Shown here piece by piece: positions 46,451 to 61,800 of a DNA stretch of 64,000 nucleotides. This stretch comes from Triops longicaudatus. Taxonomy: Eukaryota; Arthropoda; Branchiopoda; Notostraca; Triopsidae. Made by a program: the position numbers and the translations under genes. The notes under the pieces were generated by a model, which saw nothing but the letters and a program-made list of their open reading frames with translations, was not told the origin of the DNA and made no database searches. The stretch covers positions 248,001 through 312,000 of the forward strand of contig JAGQDJ010000016.1 of NCBI GenBank assembly GCA_022885665.1, written 5' to 3'. Position 1 is the first letter of the stretch, and every line of letters starts with the position of its first letter.

Positions 46451-49400
46451 CAAAGTGCAATACTGGAACGCTGACCATGTTGTGTCCTGTGAATTCCGAA
46501 TTAACTATGAATTACCCTACAAAAATTGAAGGCTACCTCGAATTTATTGCAAAGCAAGAAACTCTTAAAGTATGTTGATTTTCCTCGTGAAGCAAAAAAA
46601 GGGGAAACCCCTCCGCAAACGGTCTCACACTCTTAATAATCACGCAATGCATCACAAGAAGAGTGGCGCCATTGGTCCTAAAACTGCGTTTCGTTGTCGT
46701 CCAAACCCAGGGAAAAATCTTCAGATAAGCACGGAAAAGTGTTGCAGAACGCAAGAAAACTGTGTGTCAAGAATCATCAGGAGACTTTTTGTTTAATGGT
46801 GAAATCCCTGTCTCTCCCAACTCTCTCCTTTCGCGTTTCATATAATTGTACAGGTCCTGTTTAGTAATTTCGTCAAAAATGGGGTTTTCAACGGTTCACA
46901 GCGAAAAACACGTATCATTCGTAACTGTTAACGTATAGTCTTCATCACACCACGTGGTGATTATGGGGTTTGATGCTCTGTGGGTGATTCAAAATTGTTA
47001 CGACAGCTCCTGACTATAAAAAGCCGAAATATCATTTTTTTAACGTTTTTGTTGCATCTTTCCTGCGTGCAATTTTCTTCCTCAAAAAGCCAAGAATTCT
47101 CTTCATTACTTTCCTTTGTTTTCAACACTACTGCCGATTTTTTTTTTTTTTTTTTTAGATAAACGAATCCCGTTTGGTCATAGGTGTATGTTAATGGCGT
47201 ACTTAATTGTTATAATAGCCTCCTTTTCTGTTTTGGGAGTCGTAAAGCGCCTGCGTTTGCGCAGAACCTGGCTGAGATATTGTTAATTGTCAGCAAGTTT
47301 TTTCTCCTTCTTTTCGACGCCAAATTTAGCCCCGCCCTTTTTGTCCGCTAACCACCTTTTTGTGCCCTTGTGCTATTGATATCGATATATATTCTAGAGT
47401 TTTAAAGCTGACGAATTAGTATTTGTTTTATTTTTTAAGGGAAAAATATGTTGTAAACGAGTAGTGTGGTGGGCTGATGCACCTTCCACGGAATTCATAC
47501 CTCAAGAGAGTCAGGCCAAGCAAAAGACGTGGTGTTCCTAGGCTTCCTAGCTTCTTCTCTAGCGTTACTAAACCATTTTCCCCCCTTTTTCCGGCACCTT
47601 TAAGCTGTTTCCGTCTGCTGTTTTCCTTACGTGTTAAATTGCCACCCTTTCTTACCGGTGACGGGCCCAAAAACGTGTTACTAACGATGCTAGTTAAAGA
47701 CTAGGGCAGCTAATTACGGTTACGGCAACTTTTTGCTCTCCAACTGAACGAATTGTGCTTGCAGCTTTAGGAAAGAACGCTAGGAAACGAAACCTGTCTC
47801 ACCCAAAGTTTTGGCGCGTTTTTCTGTTTAATCGTCCAAGCTAATCACTCCTGAAACCATTATTTGTGCAATTAAGAAAAAGGCAGCTTTTGATATAAAA
47901 TTGCTTTTTTGTTCGCTTGAAGGGTGAAACCGACAATCCAAAGATCAACAAGACGTACAGTAACCGCCCTTTGCGGCGATTGTATTTTTTTTTTAGAAAT
48001 TTCACAATAGTAGGCATTAGCGGAAGACTAATCCAGCTTGAAAACGGTTAAATACTCTACAGCTTTACTCCCACCAGAAAGAAAAAAAGGGCACCAGAAT
48101 GCGTTTCTCCCACGGAATTCAAAACCAGCATCTCTCGTGTGCGTAATCAGCGAGGAACGACCGTGATTTCATTGATACGTGGACAGTTTCTTGTTATTGA
48201 ATTGGGCCGTAGGCGTAGATTTTCCCTGTCAATCATGATTTTGAACGTTAGAAGCCCCCAAGGCTTTAACACTGGTCCTAACTTTGCGACAGTTGGCTTG
48301 AATTTGCTTGAATTTTCTGTCTTTTTCTGTTCAAAGAAAAACGTCACGTAAAATAGTGTGTTATTTGGTCAGTGCAATGGTTAAAGTAGGACTTTTCTAT
48401 ATTTTTCTTGTATTTTCGGTGGAAATAGAAAGGGATTTTTTGACAGAAAGTCTCCTTGGGCTTAAAAGGAACTAGGCTAAAAAAAGCACTGGAAAGAATC
48501 CGAATTAATTTCAAGTGATAGAGGGAATTTTGAGGCATTTTTTAATACTCTGAATCCGAATTAAGGAAGTGGAAGACAAAGTTTGGAGCTTTTTGCATTG
48601 GGGCCTGACCTATTTTCCCTGTCCTGCAAATTTTGTTCAAAACAACCTCTTTTTGAATGGAAGTAGTTTCGTCTTTTTTCTTGTGTTTATAAAAGGGCCA
48701 GATTCTGCTCAAGGAAATTATACGTCCAATGTTGCTAGCCTGTACAATGGTTTGCGTTTTTACCCTCTACCCCTCTTGGCCCCTGTTCATGTAAATACGA
48801 AAAAGAAGACCTGATGGGACACTTCTCAGTGTGTTGTGTTTTTTGGAGCTTTTGGAACTGTTTTTCGTGGCTTGTGCATTTTTGAAAATTTCATTTACCC
48901 CCCAAACACCCTCCTTTTCTTTGATTGTGCAATCCTAACCGTCTTGAAAACTGTATACATACACTCGAAGAGCAGGCCAGATCGTCAAAACATCGAATTG
49001 ACCCGTCACCATCTCTAACGAAAGATTTTTCCCCACCTTTGCATTTCTTGAAGGCAGGTGAAGCACTTCGGAACCCGTCTGTAACCTCTTTTCATCCCCC
49101 TTTCCTGGAATGTATATTAGTTTTTATCCCCAAGAAGCCACAGCAAGAAAATCCATCGCTTTTGCAGATATACCTCATAGCTAGGCAAATTTTGTGTACG
49201 TTTTAATTTGATATATTAAAAGGCCGCCAAGATGTACAAAAACTTTTAGCTTGCATTTTTTTCCTTCTTGAAACGGGAGAAAAAAAGGGGGGGACTTCGT
49301 GCATTCACCCAATGTGACACAAATCCTGGTTCCTCTGCATGTCATTGCAGCTCTCAGAAAGTTAATTAACGCAGTTTTCTTTAAAGATTTTTTTATTTCT

Positions 49401-52400
49401 GGGGTTTTGTGTTGATTTTTATTTTCATTGTAGAAAAACGGTGTGTTTTGTTCAAAGCGGAATGGGGAAAAACAAGCTTCTGTCAAGTGTGTGGCATTGA
49501 TATCGCTGGTTGTGTAATAAATCCTTGTGACTTGTTCATCTAGCCGATGGGACTGGAAACGTTACCACCCCTCCTAGCAAGCAAAGAAAAACTTATGAAG
49601 GAAAATCACCCTCTCCGTCACTCCTCCTTCAACAATGTAATAATAACGAAACTCTTACGCCTTCTGTGCCGTTTTTGCGTGTCTCAGAGAAAAGGGGTGT
49701 ATTATTTAAGAAAATCGTAGTTCTGCAAACGAACCCCCTATGCCTCTTGTAACCCCCATACCCCCAAGCCATTTTTTATTTTTTTTCAATTTTTCGGAAA
49801 AATTGCAAATACAAAGCCTCCCCATCCTCTCGTTTTTTGACAAAATGTATATTGAGAAAAAATCGACTAAAAACACAAAAGTTGGTCCCTACCCCCCCCC
49901 CCCCAGTTACATAATCTCAGTGGATACAAGTGGACGTTTGAATGTTTATGAGTGAATCCACCCCCGTTTTCTGATGTTTGCGACAGAAAAAGGAATATGC
50001 GTACGATCGTTTTGTCTCATGCTCATTTCTGGTTAAATACAAGTTTTCATGTTGGTCTCAAAGCCGCTGTCTTGCCGCCTTACTCGTGGTCATTAACGGG
50101 CTTGTAAGTGCGGTACAAGTACGTTCGTACACAGGACGACAATCAGGGATTCATTATTGATCTCCTGCTGTGTATATCGATCACCAAAGCTCATTCACGT
50201 AGAGCTGACGTCAAAAGAGGCATTTTTTTGGTCTCCTTAATCACTCGCCGTATTTCCAAGCTCAAAGACAACATTATTAAACGATTCCATTCGTTCTTTA
50301 GGGCGGTTTTGAGGAATGTGTCAGAAAGAGGAATTCATAAGAATTTTTTTCAAGTTGAAGCAATAGTTTCTAGGACCTTACAATACTAACATTGACACGT
50401 TATTTGGAATATTCTTAGACAGAAAATGGTAAAAGTATAGAATAGAATTTCTTTTTCTTTCGCAGAGAAGATTTTTCTCAATTTGAATGTTTTTTTAATG
50501 CGTAGTAATTTTCAAGTGAATTTTTTCGATTTCTTGCTGGAAATTATTGTATCTTGACGTCGGTCTTTCATTATTGCATCAGATTAGGAAGATTATTCAT
50601 GTTCAATTCGTCAAGCGACTATTTTCAAGCTGTTTATTGCTGTCATTTTCAGCTGTTCGGCTCTAATGGTTTTTCTTGTATGTTTCTATTTTAAAAAAAT
50701 GGGAACAACAAAAAGTTTTAGCTTTTTAGAGAAAGATGTACGATCGAATAAGTTGCTGAGCTTTTGCTTGCGTGGTGGCACGTGCGAGTATTTCATTTCT
50801 AAATTCCTTGTGCATGGTCGTTTAAAAAAATATTTTTCTCATCTTAATTTTTGCTGCATTTGTTTAGCTTTTTGATGTTTTCCATTATTGTCTCAAAGTT
50901 AACTTAACATTTTTCCTGGACAAATATTTGAAAAGAGTGCTAAATAGACAAAAGAGAATTTCATTGAGAAAACCTCTCTTGGGAGTTTAGTGCATATAAA
51001 ACGCTACAATAGCAATGAAACGTATAGTCCGCCATTGCAAAACGGTTTCCCGCCGAAAGGACTTAGTCCAGTTCGCAGAGATAAAAGGTCGAAATGTATG
51101 CCTGCAAACGGCATAACAAAAACGAAGGCTAGCCATAAGAGGAGTTGGAATTTTGGCATAGCCAACCTTCCCAAGCCCACAACCGAATGACTGCCATTAT
51201 CGTACTCGCCCTCTCGTATTGCTGGCCTAACGAGCTTTCCTCACGCCACCTAAGCAGGTATGCAACCCAAAGGTAAAAGTCTATATGGTACACATACGCC
51301 CTAGCCCCGCCTACTTTAACCCTGTCAACCCCTCCAGTACACACTAGCTTGCCGACACCAAACAGAAACTTCATATATTATAGAGCACAGCGCTATCAGA
51401 ATGTAATAATTTCACCTGAACTTCCTACTTCGTGCATTCGTAAGGTAGTACACGCATTGCTCACGCCAAAAAAAAATATGCATGCATTAGCTTATAGATA
51501 AATTTACGAAAATTTCCCATTAAATAAACAAGACTAAAACAATGGAAATAGTGTTAATTTTCTTCTATATTTTTTGGGCAAATTGCCTAGTGGAAGTCAA
51601 CTTTTACGGTTTAGTTAAGTCGTTTAACATTTCAGAAGCGAAATCATTAATAAATAGCGTCAGTGAGTAGTTAATAATTTTGCTATTTTTTTTTTTTGCT
51701 TGAATTGAAGTGTATTTTGCCCTTTTGTAGTAACCAGCTCGCTAAAAGTAAAATACTTTCTTGAGCATTGCAAGATTCATATTAACGCTAAAGACTTCTA
51801 TGTAAAGACGGTTATCATTAAAACATTACAGAATTAAAAAATCTTATTCAAAACTAATTCTGCACTTTTAAGAAAAGCAAGTTAAGGGCAACTCACCTTA
51901 CTACAGTCACCAATACTTTGCCTAGTTACACCTTGTGTCCCTTTGAACAAGATATTTTTATCATTTGTGCCATCAAAGTCTCGTGTCTAAAACATGGTAA
52001 TGGTTCATTAAAGCTTGCACCCAATTGCTGATTCAACAGGCCTATTGTGAGGAACTGTAGCTTCCAACCTGTAGTCGTTCATCATGTATTGGAGATGTCA
52101 CCATTTCAGTGCGTTCTAGGGCTAGCTGAACGGAATTTTTAACAATGAAACCGAAGCTAGCCTTGGCTTGACTTTTCCTTTAATTTTTATGTAGCACTTG
52201 TCTGCGGCTCAGGAACCGCAAACTTGATGAAACCTTGAAGGTGTAATGACAATATACGACATAATAATTAAGAAAGACCACCCATTCATTTCTTTACTAA
52301 ACAAATATAAAACGAGATTAAAAAACCAGCGGAAACACCCCAATATAAAAATTTAAAAAATTCAACTACCCAAAAATCGTAGAGACATAAATAATTAAAA

Positions 52401-55400
52401 ATAGATAACTAAAACATATTAAGTAAGCCACAAATGGCAACTATCTCGATAAATTACTTCATTCTTATTATTTTTGTGCGCGTAAACCAATTCATTGAGA
52501 CGCTTGTATTCAGTAAAAACTTCGGTTATGTTTATATTAGTGGTAATTCGGTTTAAGGGGGGAGGGGTAATCCAAGGTGTGTCCATACTGCTTCCTATCC
52601 CTCCCTAATCACTTAATAACCCATAATCCTCGCTTATACATTCTTCACTATCTTTCCGTATACTATCCATACATCCTATAAAATTTTCCCTTTGTTTCTC
52701 ATTCCTCCTAACACGCACACCCATCTCGTCTCCATTTTTTGGTTCTTTCGCCATTACCTTGCCTGTTCATGTTCACCTTCATGAAAAATTGTCATAAAAA
52801 GCAACCACTACCAGTTTTATTTCCGTCACGGCCAAACTTTGATCACCCACCCTACTTTTCTCCGGGGGGGCACTAGGGGTTTTTTGGTAAAGTTTTTCCA
52901 ACACATGATGCACTCCGAGGTCTAACGACTCTCATTTTTGGTTGCACGAGGCCTAATGCCTTCCCATTCCCAATTAAAAAATGCGAATCCCATTTACAGG
53001 TAAAGCCTTCTGTTCTAAAAATAGTTCCCCTCTTTTTCTTTTATTTTGAGGGGGGAATTTCGGAAGGTATATAACCACTGGCGTGCTGCACCAAAGCTTT
53101 TTTATTTATTATAAACATATATAAAAATCAAGGGGCTGTGAAAGAAGAGGAACTCATTTCCCATGGATTCCCATGCCAATCTGAAAGTCTTTGTTAAATT
53201 TCAAAAAATGAGACCTTTGTATTCTGTTCACGTATTTGAAAACCCTTTCTTGGTGACCATGCAAATCAGAACCGGAAACCCTTGGCTATATTCAGCTCTA
53301 ACAACCCGCGCCTACACTTGTTTGAAGCCTTCAGCCCTGTGGAGTTAGTCTCCCAATTCTTCAGTGCTTGGGTGGTTTAAGAGAATATGAAAAAGCCGAA
53401 CGAAATTCTAAAAATACACAAATAAAAGTAGTATTTAAGCTACTTTATACACCAATCTCTCACTTAGAAATTAACTATGGAAACAGGGCGAAAAATTCAG
53501 GATGAATGGGTTCCAAATATTGTGTTTTTTTTCATCTTTTTCCGACAGTAAAGTTTCAATGAATTGTAATTACCAGTTTCCGCTAAAGTATTTTAGAAAA
53601 TGTTTTTGGCAATTTATAGTGAAATTTTAGGCGAATGCAATTTTTTAGAGCTTCGTCGTTAAAGAACTCTGTAAATAAACGACGGAGAAGATTTTCTTTG
53701 TAAAAGAATTATTTATTAAATTTCCATGGAATGCCGATGAAAAAACTTTATTTCTCCGCTTCTTTCAAATGTTGCAAAAATTTCGTCGAATTGTTCCAAA
53801 TTTAACTATAGCTTATTTGAAATGTTTAAATTAGCATTACACAAAAACTATCATGGAAAACTTTACTGACACAAAATTTTGAGAAAACATCGTATTGTTT
53901 TCTACCATTAGGCGAAAAAATCTTTATATGCAATTTGTCCATAAGGACAAGCTGATAACTGAATAGTAACGAAATGGGAAGCTTAGAACAAAAATAATGT
54001 GTCGTGATTATTATTTGATTTTATAGAAAAAGAAAATACGTAAAGTGTCTTTTGTAATACGTCAAAAACAAATTATTTTCCTACTTCTTGGCATTAAAAA
54101 ATGAACAAGAGCTGCGTTAACAAAAAACTTCTAATTCCATCAGCAAATCGTTCCATCCTTGCAACCGCAAATGTCATTAGTGGCAAAGATAGCGCTAGTG
54201 ATAAAGCCGTTTTGCATCCCTCTCGATTGGCTAGTTCCAGATTCCTAAATTCTGAACACCAAAAGGCTCTTTTAGGCACTAAACTTATCACTAGTCTTTC
54301 AAGCCTGGAAGTAACGACGTTTTTATCGACGTTAGTCTATCACTAAAGAAAGAGGTAAGTAGCTACCCCTCCAAGAAATAAATAAGAGAGCAACTTAGCC
54401 CGAACAGGTTTTTAGTAACAAAGCAGGGGGAAAAAGGCAAAAAAATTGCTTGGAAGGAACCGAGCAATTTACAGCTAGAATTCACACATGGGAACAAAAG
54501 CTAACTTTTCCACTGTGGCTAAGAATTACGGCATAAATTCTGACAAGGTTCCTTTGCCAAAGCGAAAACGAAAATGACGACCCCCGTCCGGATGTAATCA
54601 AGAGAAACTAGCGAACGCGTATACAGTCGCAGCAGGTATATAGGCCTACCTTGTCTTAAGGAGGGATTCTTCACACTCGAAGAAAAGAAAAGCCTACGGG
54701 GTCTTCTAGGCCTGTGAAGGTCAGGAAGTAGGCTGTTTAACAACTTGCCTCCGTTGAAAAAAGTGGTGAAAACACTTTTTTAAGGGGCAAAAGGGTACTT
54801 GCAACTATCATTTTCCCTTAAAAACGGAGTTGGCGATCCGCCTCCTACTCCACCTTCTCAGTTTACCTTATTTGTCACCCTCCACCTCCTTCTGATACGA
54901 TAACCATATTCCCCGCTAGACCAACTCAAAAAGTTACGCTGTAACAGACCTTCACACTTGGACGACAATGAAAAAGAAAATAAGCTATCATAACTAAAAA
55001 AAAGCACATGGCAGTGGTTCAGGCGACTCTTTCCGTGTGGTACTTTGCCCCCAGGACAAGAAAACACCCTTTTCTGCGGCTTTGCGATGGACAAGAATTT
55101 TCATTGTAGCCTGTGAAGGATTCCACACAAATACCTTTAAAAAGGCTCCTGGTTTTAAAAATAGCTTCTGTCCTATTAGCTAACCTGCAGGGGTACAACG
55201 TGAATACCTGAAGTTTATTTTTCTTTTTTGGAAAATGATAGTCGATTCTTTTAAAAAATAGTGGTCACGGCGAGTGGTTTGATCGGTATTGTATTAATAA
55301 CATGACAGTTACCGCCAAAGAAGCGAACAAGTTTACGTTAAAGTAGGCAAAGCCAAATATTTTTTCACACGGCTCTTTGGTTTGTCGCTTGGCTGGATCT

Positions 55401-58400
55401 AAACGGCACCCCACACCGAGACCATTTTTTTTCCCCGATATGAATAACAGAAGCTTTCCTCACGCTTTTGGCCCCGATCAATGTGTGGTATTGGTCATAA
55501 AAGCTCAAAAATGTGTTGTGCTCGAGCTAGGAAACTGTCCATGAGCGTTAATCGAAGCTCAGTGCAGCTCGTCATCTGCTGACAACGCCCTCGGATTCAA
55601 AACGGTTGACATACTTTTGCAGTGGCGTTATCTTTTTAAGCCAGCTTGCCGCTCGTCGAGCAACGCTGGTTCAGCCGGGTTGATCAAGCAACGCTAAAGC
55701 AGGTTCTGTAGGGCTCAAAGGGAGGGACGGTAGAGTTCTCGATTCTTTGATCGAGCAGGGGGTGAAGCCAACCTTCCATAGATGTCTGTAGGGAGAACTG
55801 ACGCTTCCAGGCCTATGACGTAACGTCCAATTGGTCATGGCAATAAAAAGGGAATTCCCGCAGCCCCAGAGCGGGAAATTCAAAAACAGCTAAAGTGGTG
55901 GAAACTCCGTCTGCATAAATCACCCACAAGAAGTGACTGGGGATCGGAAAGAAAGTGTGGGCCATTTACCGACGCCAGACGCTACCAACAACCCGACGCC
56001 AAGTGAACTGTGGAGATTGGGATAAAGAATTCGGTCTCCCTAATCTTAACTAGATCACTACGATTGCCAGTCTAGCAATCCAAAGGAAGCGCAATCGTAT
56101 AGGATATATTTTAAACAATAAAGAGACAGAATAAAATACAGCTAAAAATAGAAAAATGATAGATACTGTAGTATGAGCTAGTAAAACAATAATACGCATT
56201 ATAATGAAATACAATGTAACACAATTACATTAATGTAACGTATTAAGGTAACGTATTACAGTGTAATGCAAAAGTAATAATTGACTGAAATAAAAAGAAT
56301 AAGTTTTAATGTTAAACCAAGGGCAAATTTTGACCGATGTGTATTTGAAAAGAGACAGCAACGAGTAACAACTGGTTATAATATATTCACGAACGAAAAC
56401 AAAAATTAATAGATTTGTCAAGATTACAGGGTATTTTGGGGAATTATTTGGAACCGAGTATGTAACCAGTTTGAGGCAGATTTAAAATTGTAGTATTTCA
56501 GCTTGTGAGGGTTTAGTATTTCAAGCGAATTAGTCTAGAAGCAGCGAAATGTTATGAAATTGCAAGAAAACCTCTCGTTTAGGGATATAAATGTGCTGCA
56601 AGAAAGGGTTTTTTTATGCTCCTTTCGGACGGTGGCTGAAATTACAGTTAATTAGCGCGAACAACTCATTGTTTTGATACAGATAAGTTGCACGAAGTGG
56701 CAAGCGCGAAATAACAGGGAACCTGGGTAATTTTGAAACTTGAAGGTACGAACCAAAGGCATTTTTATGAAGTTTGGTCCAACAATATGAAAGTTATAGG
56801 ATTGACTTATACAATTTGAGCGTAAATCAGATGAAAATCGTACCGCAAAAAGTTTTCATTTATTTAAACAAGAATGTTTAAATAAATGGTGTACAGAATA
56901 GTTGTCTTCGTAAAGGACAATGAGAACGAAATGATATCCTCTGTCTGTAATTTCGTAATGCGTTGGTTAGCTCGCTTGGCAAGAATGGATAAGTTCTGCT
57001 TGTGAAAAACCATATTTCTCGCGAAATAATGAAGTATTTTCAATGAAACAGAAATTATTAGCTATTGCAATGAATTCGGTAAAGTGTTATGCAAACTTGG
57101 CTTGGTATTTCGTCATAATGAGCATTAAGGGAACGGCAACAAGTTGTGCTCACGAAGATATTATTTAAAAAAAAATAACTGAAATCTAACCGAAGACTTT
57201 CTCGATTAAGTTGCGTTCAACGTATGGATACAATTTCACTACAAATTTGTTAAAACTAAAGGGCTGAAACACTGCTAAAAGTGAGCACAAATCCATGTTT
57301 ACATCTCGTTTTTTAAAATGTTTCCTGTTGGGTATTAACTAAATGTGAAACAAAAAGAGACAAGAAACTGATAAAAACGATGCGTAAGAGCTTTATAGCT
57401 TACTTAGACGAAAACACCTGGTTTGTACAATGTAAAACGTTAGGAACAATTCGTGCTATCAGTGTGTCAGCTATAGGGCAATTCGTTTCCTTGGCAATGA
57501 AAAAAAGCAATGCATTTATACGAATCCTGCAAAAGTTTATACGAGCGAAGGTATTGCGGTGACGTTGGTGATCTAATCAATGACATACCGATAAAGGGAG
57601 GAAACACGTATCAAAGTGACATCAGTTTGGCATCCCGAAGGCAAACAGTTGACCTGTTTGGGAAGATGTTTACTTTCACAGACCGAATCACGTAGGCGTA
57701 TTTGAAATATATAAGCAATCCGCGGACGTAAACGCTCATAAATCTTGGGCGAAACTGGCTTTCGTAGATTTGCGAATGAAGTCGCGCAAAAAACATTCTC
57801 AATTGGAACATAACCGATGCCCACGTAAAAGACCTTCGCAGGCTTTAATCCTAAATTTTCTGGTTCGAAAAATGTAATCATAGACACGGAAATGTTAGTC
57901 ACATAGATCTAGTGACAAATCGAATGATTTTCGTTCTGTTTTGCAATTCATTGTTAAATGTATGTAAAAAAGCAATGAGTGGAATGCTCCTGAATGTCTA
58001 CAAGCCTTCAAGTATACTAAAACATGTGAATAATGTAAAAAAACGGATTCTAAGCGATTAAACATGGTTTTTAAACAGCTTCACAAAAAATTGGCTTACT
58101 ACACACTGGATCGGAATTTTGTGATTTTTTTTCTTATTTACCTTACGTTACTTCATTTACTGTGATCGTAACATAACAACAATGGATATTGTTTTCAAGA
58201 ATTTCGAAAGAAACAAATGAGTATATTATTAAAGCTTCTGGTATGCCAGTTATGAACACAATCTGGTATATCGATATCCGGTTGAGTAATTATCCCATAA
58301 ATTGCAATACGCCTTCATAACTGTTCAAATCTTGAAAAACGTACACATTGAATCTTAATTACATCTAGATATAGTCATTCTTACATTCTAAGACTCACGA

Positions 58401-58798
58401 ATAAAGTTAATTTGATCTTTTCGCGACAGATTTGCTGCTAGAATACTTAATAGAATACAAACGTATGTTACAAATTACTCGGGAATTTTTTTAAGAAATC
58501 AAACGCATTTACTGGTAAAAAGCGATATTGAATTTTTACTGAAGTTTCGATATAAAATAAGCAATAGAAAGAACAACAATTGGAACTTTCTCGCCATAAA
58601 AACTAAAGTTTCCATGTTGACAAGCTTTTGGTTCGCGAATTTGCAATGAAATGTTTAAACCAACCAAAAATATCCCCAAACATTACGTTCTTTGATTTAA
58701 ATGTCCTCTTCGGGTAAATTATACCGTTATACGTCATGCATTGAGATAAATTTATATCTGTGGTTTTGGATTGACGCGAGAACAGCGGCGTGTATGAG

Positions 58799-58833
58799 AA
58801 AATGGCGTACACCTGGGACATCGGCGCCATTTT
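58799..58833. promoter_or_regulatory. Inverted pair of PHO/YY1-type sites
   Basis: AAAATGGCG at 58799-58807 and its exact reverse complement CGCCATTTT at 58825-58833 are separated by 17 bp, in a short GC-rich spot. Each is a good match to the PHO/YY1 core (GCCAT). PHO sites anchor Polycomb response elements in Drosophila Hox clusters; a similar role here is inferred. Confidence 0.35.
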
Positions 58834-61800
58834 GGACGCCCGGGATAGGTTTTACGTGTGCTTGGTCCATTCTCAGCTTGGGACCTATATAATGAACTTG
58901 ACGCGGAACCAACCAGGTTTCACGAATGCAGGTTGAGTCCTTGTTATTAAAGCACAAAATCAGCGTAGTCTCGTAAACTCTGTGCAAGGTGGAGAACAGG
59001 TGCAGCAATGGCAACGAGTGGGAATCCCTGCCAACGCCTCTACTCTATTGATTAACAAACGCAATACTTTTCGCTTGTTTACGTAAACAAAACGCTATAG
59101 CTTTAACGTTACTTTAAATTCCGCAGTACAATTCCACTGCTCCAAATATGCCAGCCTGACCATTAAATGGGATATAAGGCGCCAAAACGAGTTAAGAATT
59201 CCGAAATAATTCCAACATGACTCGAATGCAATTCGTACCAAGAGTCTGCAAATTTGGTGCAACAACTCTTAGAAACTCTTTTTATAAAAATTGAAAACAT
59301 CAGCAAGTTTAAGATAAGTCGCTAAACTCTTCAGCTTTTCTTCTTTCAGCTCTGTTCAGTAGATTGCTCAACGAAATAAATTGAGTAATCTACTAAAAAT
59401 AATGAAAAATAAAATTATTTTAATTTATTCACATGTACTGTTGTTGCTTCTCATGAAAATAGAACACGATAATAAGTCGAAAATTCGACGTGGTTCATGT
59501 GAAAAACGAAACTACACAAAGTTTTTGCTTAGCTAACTTATCTTTGCCAAAAAATATAAATAAATAAACAAAGCTCGTATTTTGTTTTTGAGATCGGGGA
59601 ATGTTTTAACAAGATCAGGAAATCATATGTTCAAGTGACATCTACTGAATTGATATACAGCAATTTGATGTTTGGCAAGATTTTTTAAGGAGATTTCCCG
59701 TAATTATTATTAGGTTTTTCGAAACTAGTAAGTTAAATTGTGCTTGAATTATTGGTGATCTTTTACTGCGCATTATAGGTTTTATTGGTACCCGCAGGCT
59801 TCGAGTAACAAGTAGTCGTAGGCTGATGGCAATTAAACTATCGTGAACGTGTGGCAGGCAATAAAATAAAATTTTGCAGCCTTTTTAAGTCGAACAAAAA
59901 AGCTTGAAACGCCCTACTGATATTTCCAAACGGTTTATTCATTGTTGTACTACAGTTTTAATACCTCTTCAGAGTGGTAATTTAGCACAACGTTATTATA
60001 CTGCGTCAGTTTGTAAAATAAGCGAAGATACTTTACAAACGCCGTTACTGGGAAATGAGACCATTCGATTAGCGTAATAAAACACTATAAATACAATTAT
60101 CAGTTAACTTTACAAGAAAACACAAGTTTTTTACGTTTACGTGTTGCTTTATAAGCAATTGAGTCTGTCGTAAATTATGGCTAAGCATTCTATAATTTTC
60201 TTTATGGCTTGAATATCAATGATTAGTTATCTCTCACGTGAAAGTATGAGAAAACCAATCCAAGAATTATTCAAAATTTTAGTACAGCCGGTATTTGAAC
60301 CAAGTCGGGACTTAATCCAGTACTTGCACGACAGTTTTAGCTTTCAGTCACGAGCGTTTGCGAAGTTATTTAAGACTAACCCGTGATTGCAACTAGCTTA
60401 AAAAAACTTGCGTTTCAACTCTCATTTGCTGGCTGTAAACAAACTGGAAAATAAAATCCGCAGTTTCTTTTTTCTGGACGAAACTACGTAAACGTCGTGA
60501 TGACAGTTTACATACCACATTCGCACTAGACACACGGTGAGGAAAATGAAAAATTGACTTAAGTTGTAACCAGCAGCTGAAAATAAACAAGACCTGAAAT
60601 TACGCCAAGTCACGCCCCCAATTCCCAGTGCTCCTCTCACGTAAGTTTCCAGGTTTCATATACCATACGTTAAAAATATCCTAACAATTTGTCTAAATAC
60701 CCCGTTATTTAACTATTAACTTATAAGCTATATTTCTGCACTAAATGTAGAATTCTCACGATGCAATTTACACCATTTATCACTGTGGTATTTGCAATGA
60801 GTGTTGACAGTTACAGCGATTTTTTTTCAGAATTTCAGAATTAGGAAGGTTAGCGAAGCCGTTGAATTTTTAAATATTGCCAGCTGAATTTCGTAACCAA
60901 TATATCCCACGAATAAAATTAAACAATCAATTTCCCGTTCGATTCAACAGATTATGGACAAGAAGGATTTTGTGAGTTTATTTTTTTTTAGTGCACTTCT
61001 TCATCAAAGAAAAGCGCCAGAGTTAACTATTAAAACCTCTGTTATTGGAATGAATTCTTTTTCTTGTTGGCAGAGGTTTACGTCGCCATTTTATTTCGGT
61101 TGTCTGGCGTCGTATTCGTCGGCCATTTTCTGCGCTTTGCTCGATATTTTCCTTATTACTTTACATGGGGAGTTTCTCGTAAGATTTTCTCTATATATTC
61201 AGTTTGTAGACAGTTTCGACCTCGTCTAGCTTCAAATTGCGTACTCAAGCTTTCTGACCCATCAGAGGTCAAACGTAAACGCAGGAATAAATTTTACGCA
61301 AAATTATTTTCAAACATCTACCAACCAGAAAAATCGTTCAATTTATTTCGCAGTATCTATTGCTAAGCAGTGCAAGTTTAAGGCTATAATTTGAATAAAA
61401 TAAAACGCAATATGGAAGAAAGTCTTGAGTCACGAAGCTTTTATACCATACAATTTGCAGTTTTGTTCAAGTATTTCTCATGACTGCATAAATAATCAAT
61501 TTTCGAAACCTTACATGGACTCGCTTTTTGATGAAGAAAAATTTTTTTCGATGAATATGAACATTTTAACGTTAAGTACGTGGATGAACACCTATGTGTT
61601 GCTACACGTAGTCAAGTGGTAATTTGTAATGGATTCTTGTGTACAAAGAAACCTAAAGATATTCAATATGAACATATAAAACTAACAATATTTCAGTATC
61701 AAGTTGGAGCTTGTTTTAATCTTACTGCTCGGATGGCCTGATTTAATTAACAAGAATTTTCCTCCCATTGATGACCATTGTAGGGTTTCATCCATTGCTT

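Noticed and set aside
60954..61366. Overlapping 91- and 100-codon plus-strand ORFs
   Set aside because: Hydrophobic, Phe/Leu/Ser-rich composition expected of AT-rich noncoding DNA, with no domain and no splice support.
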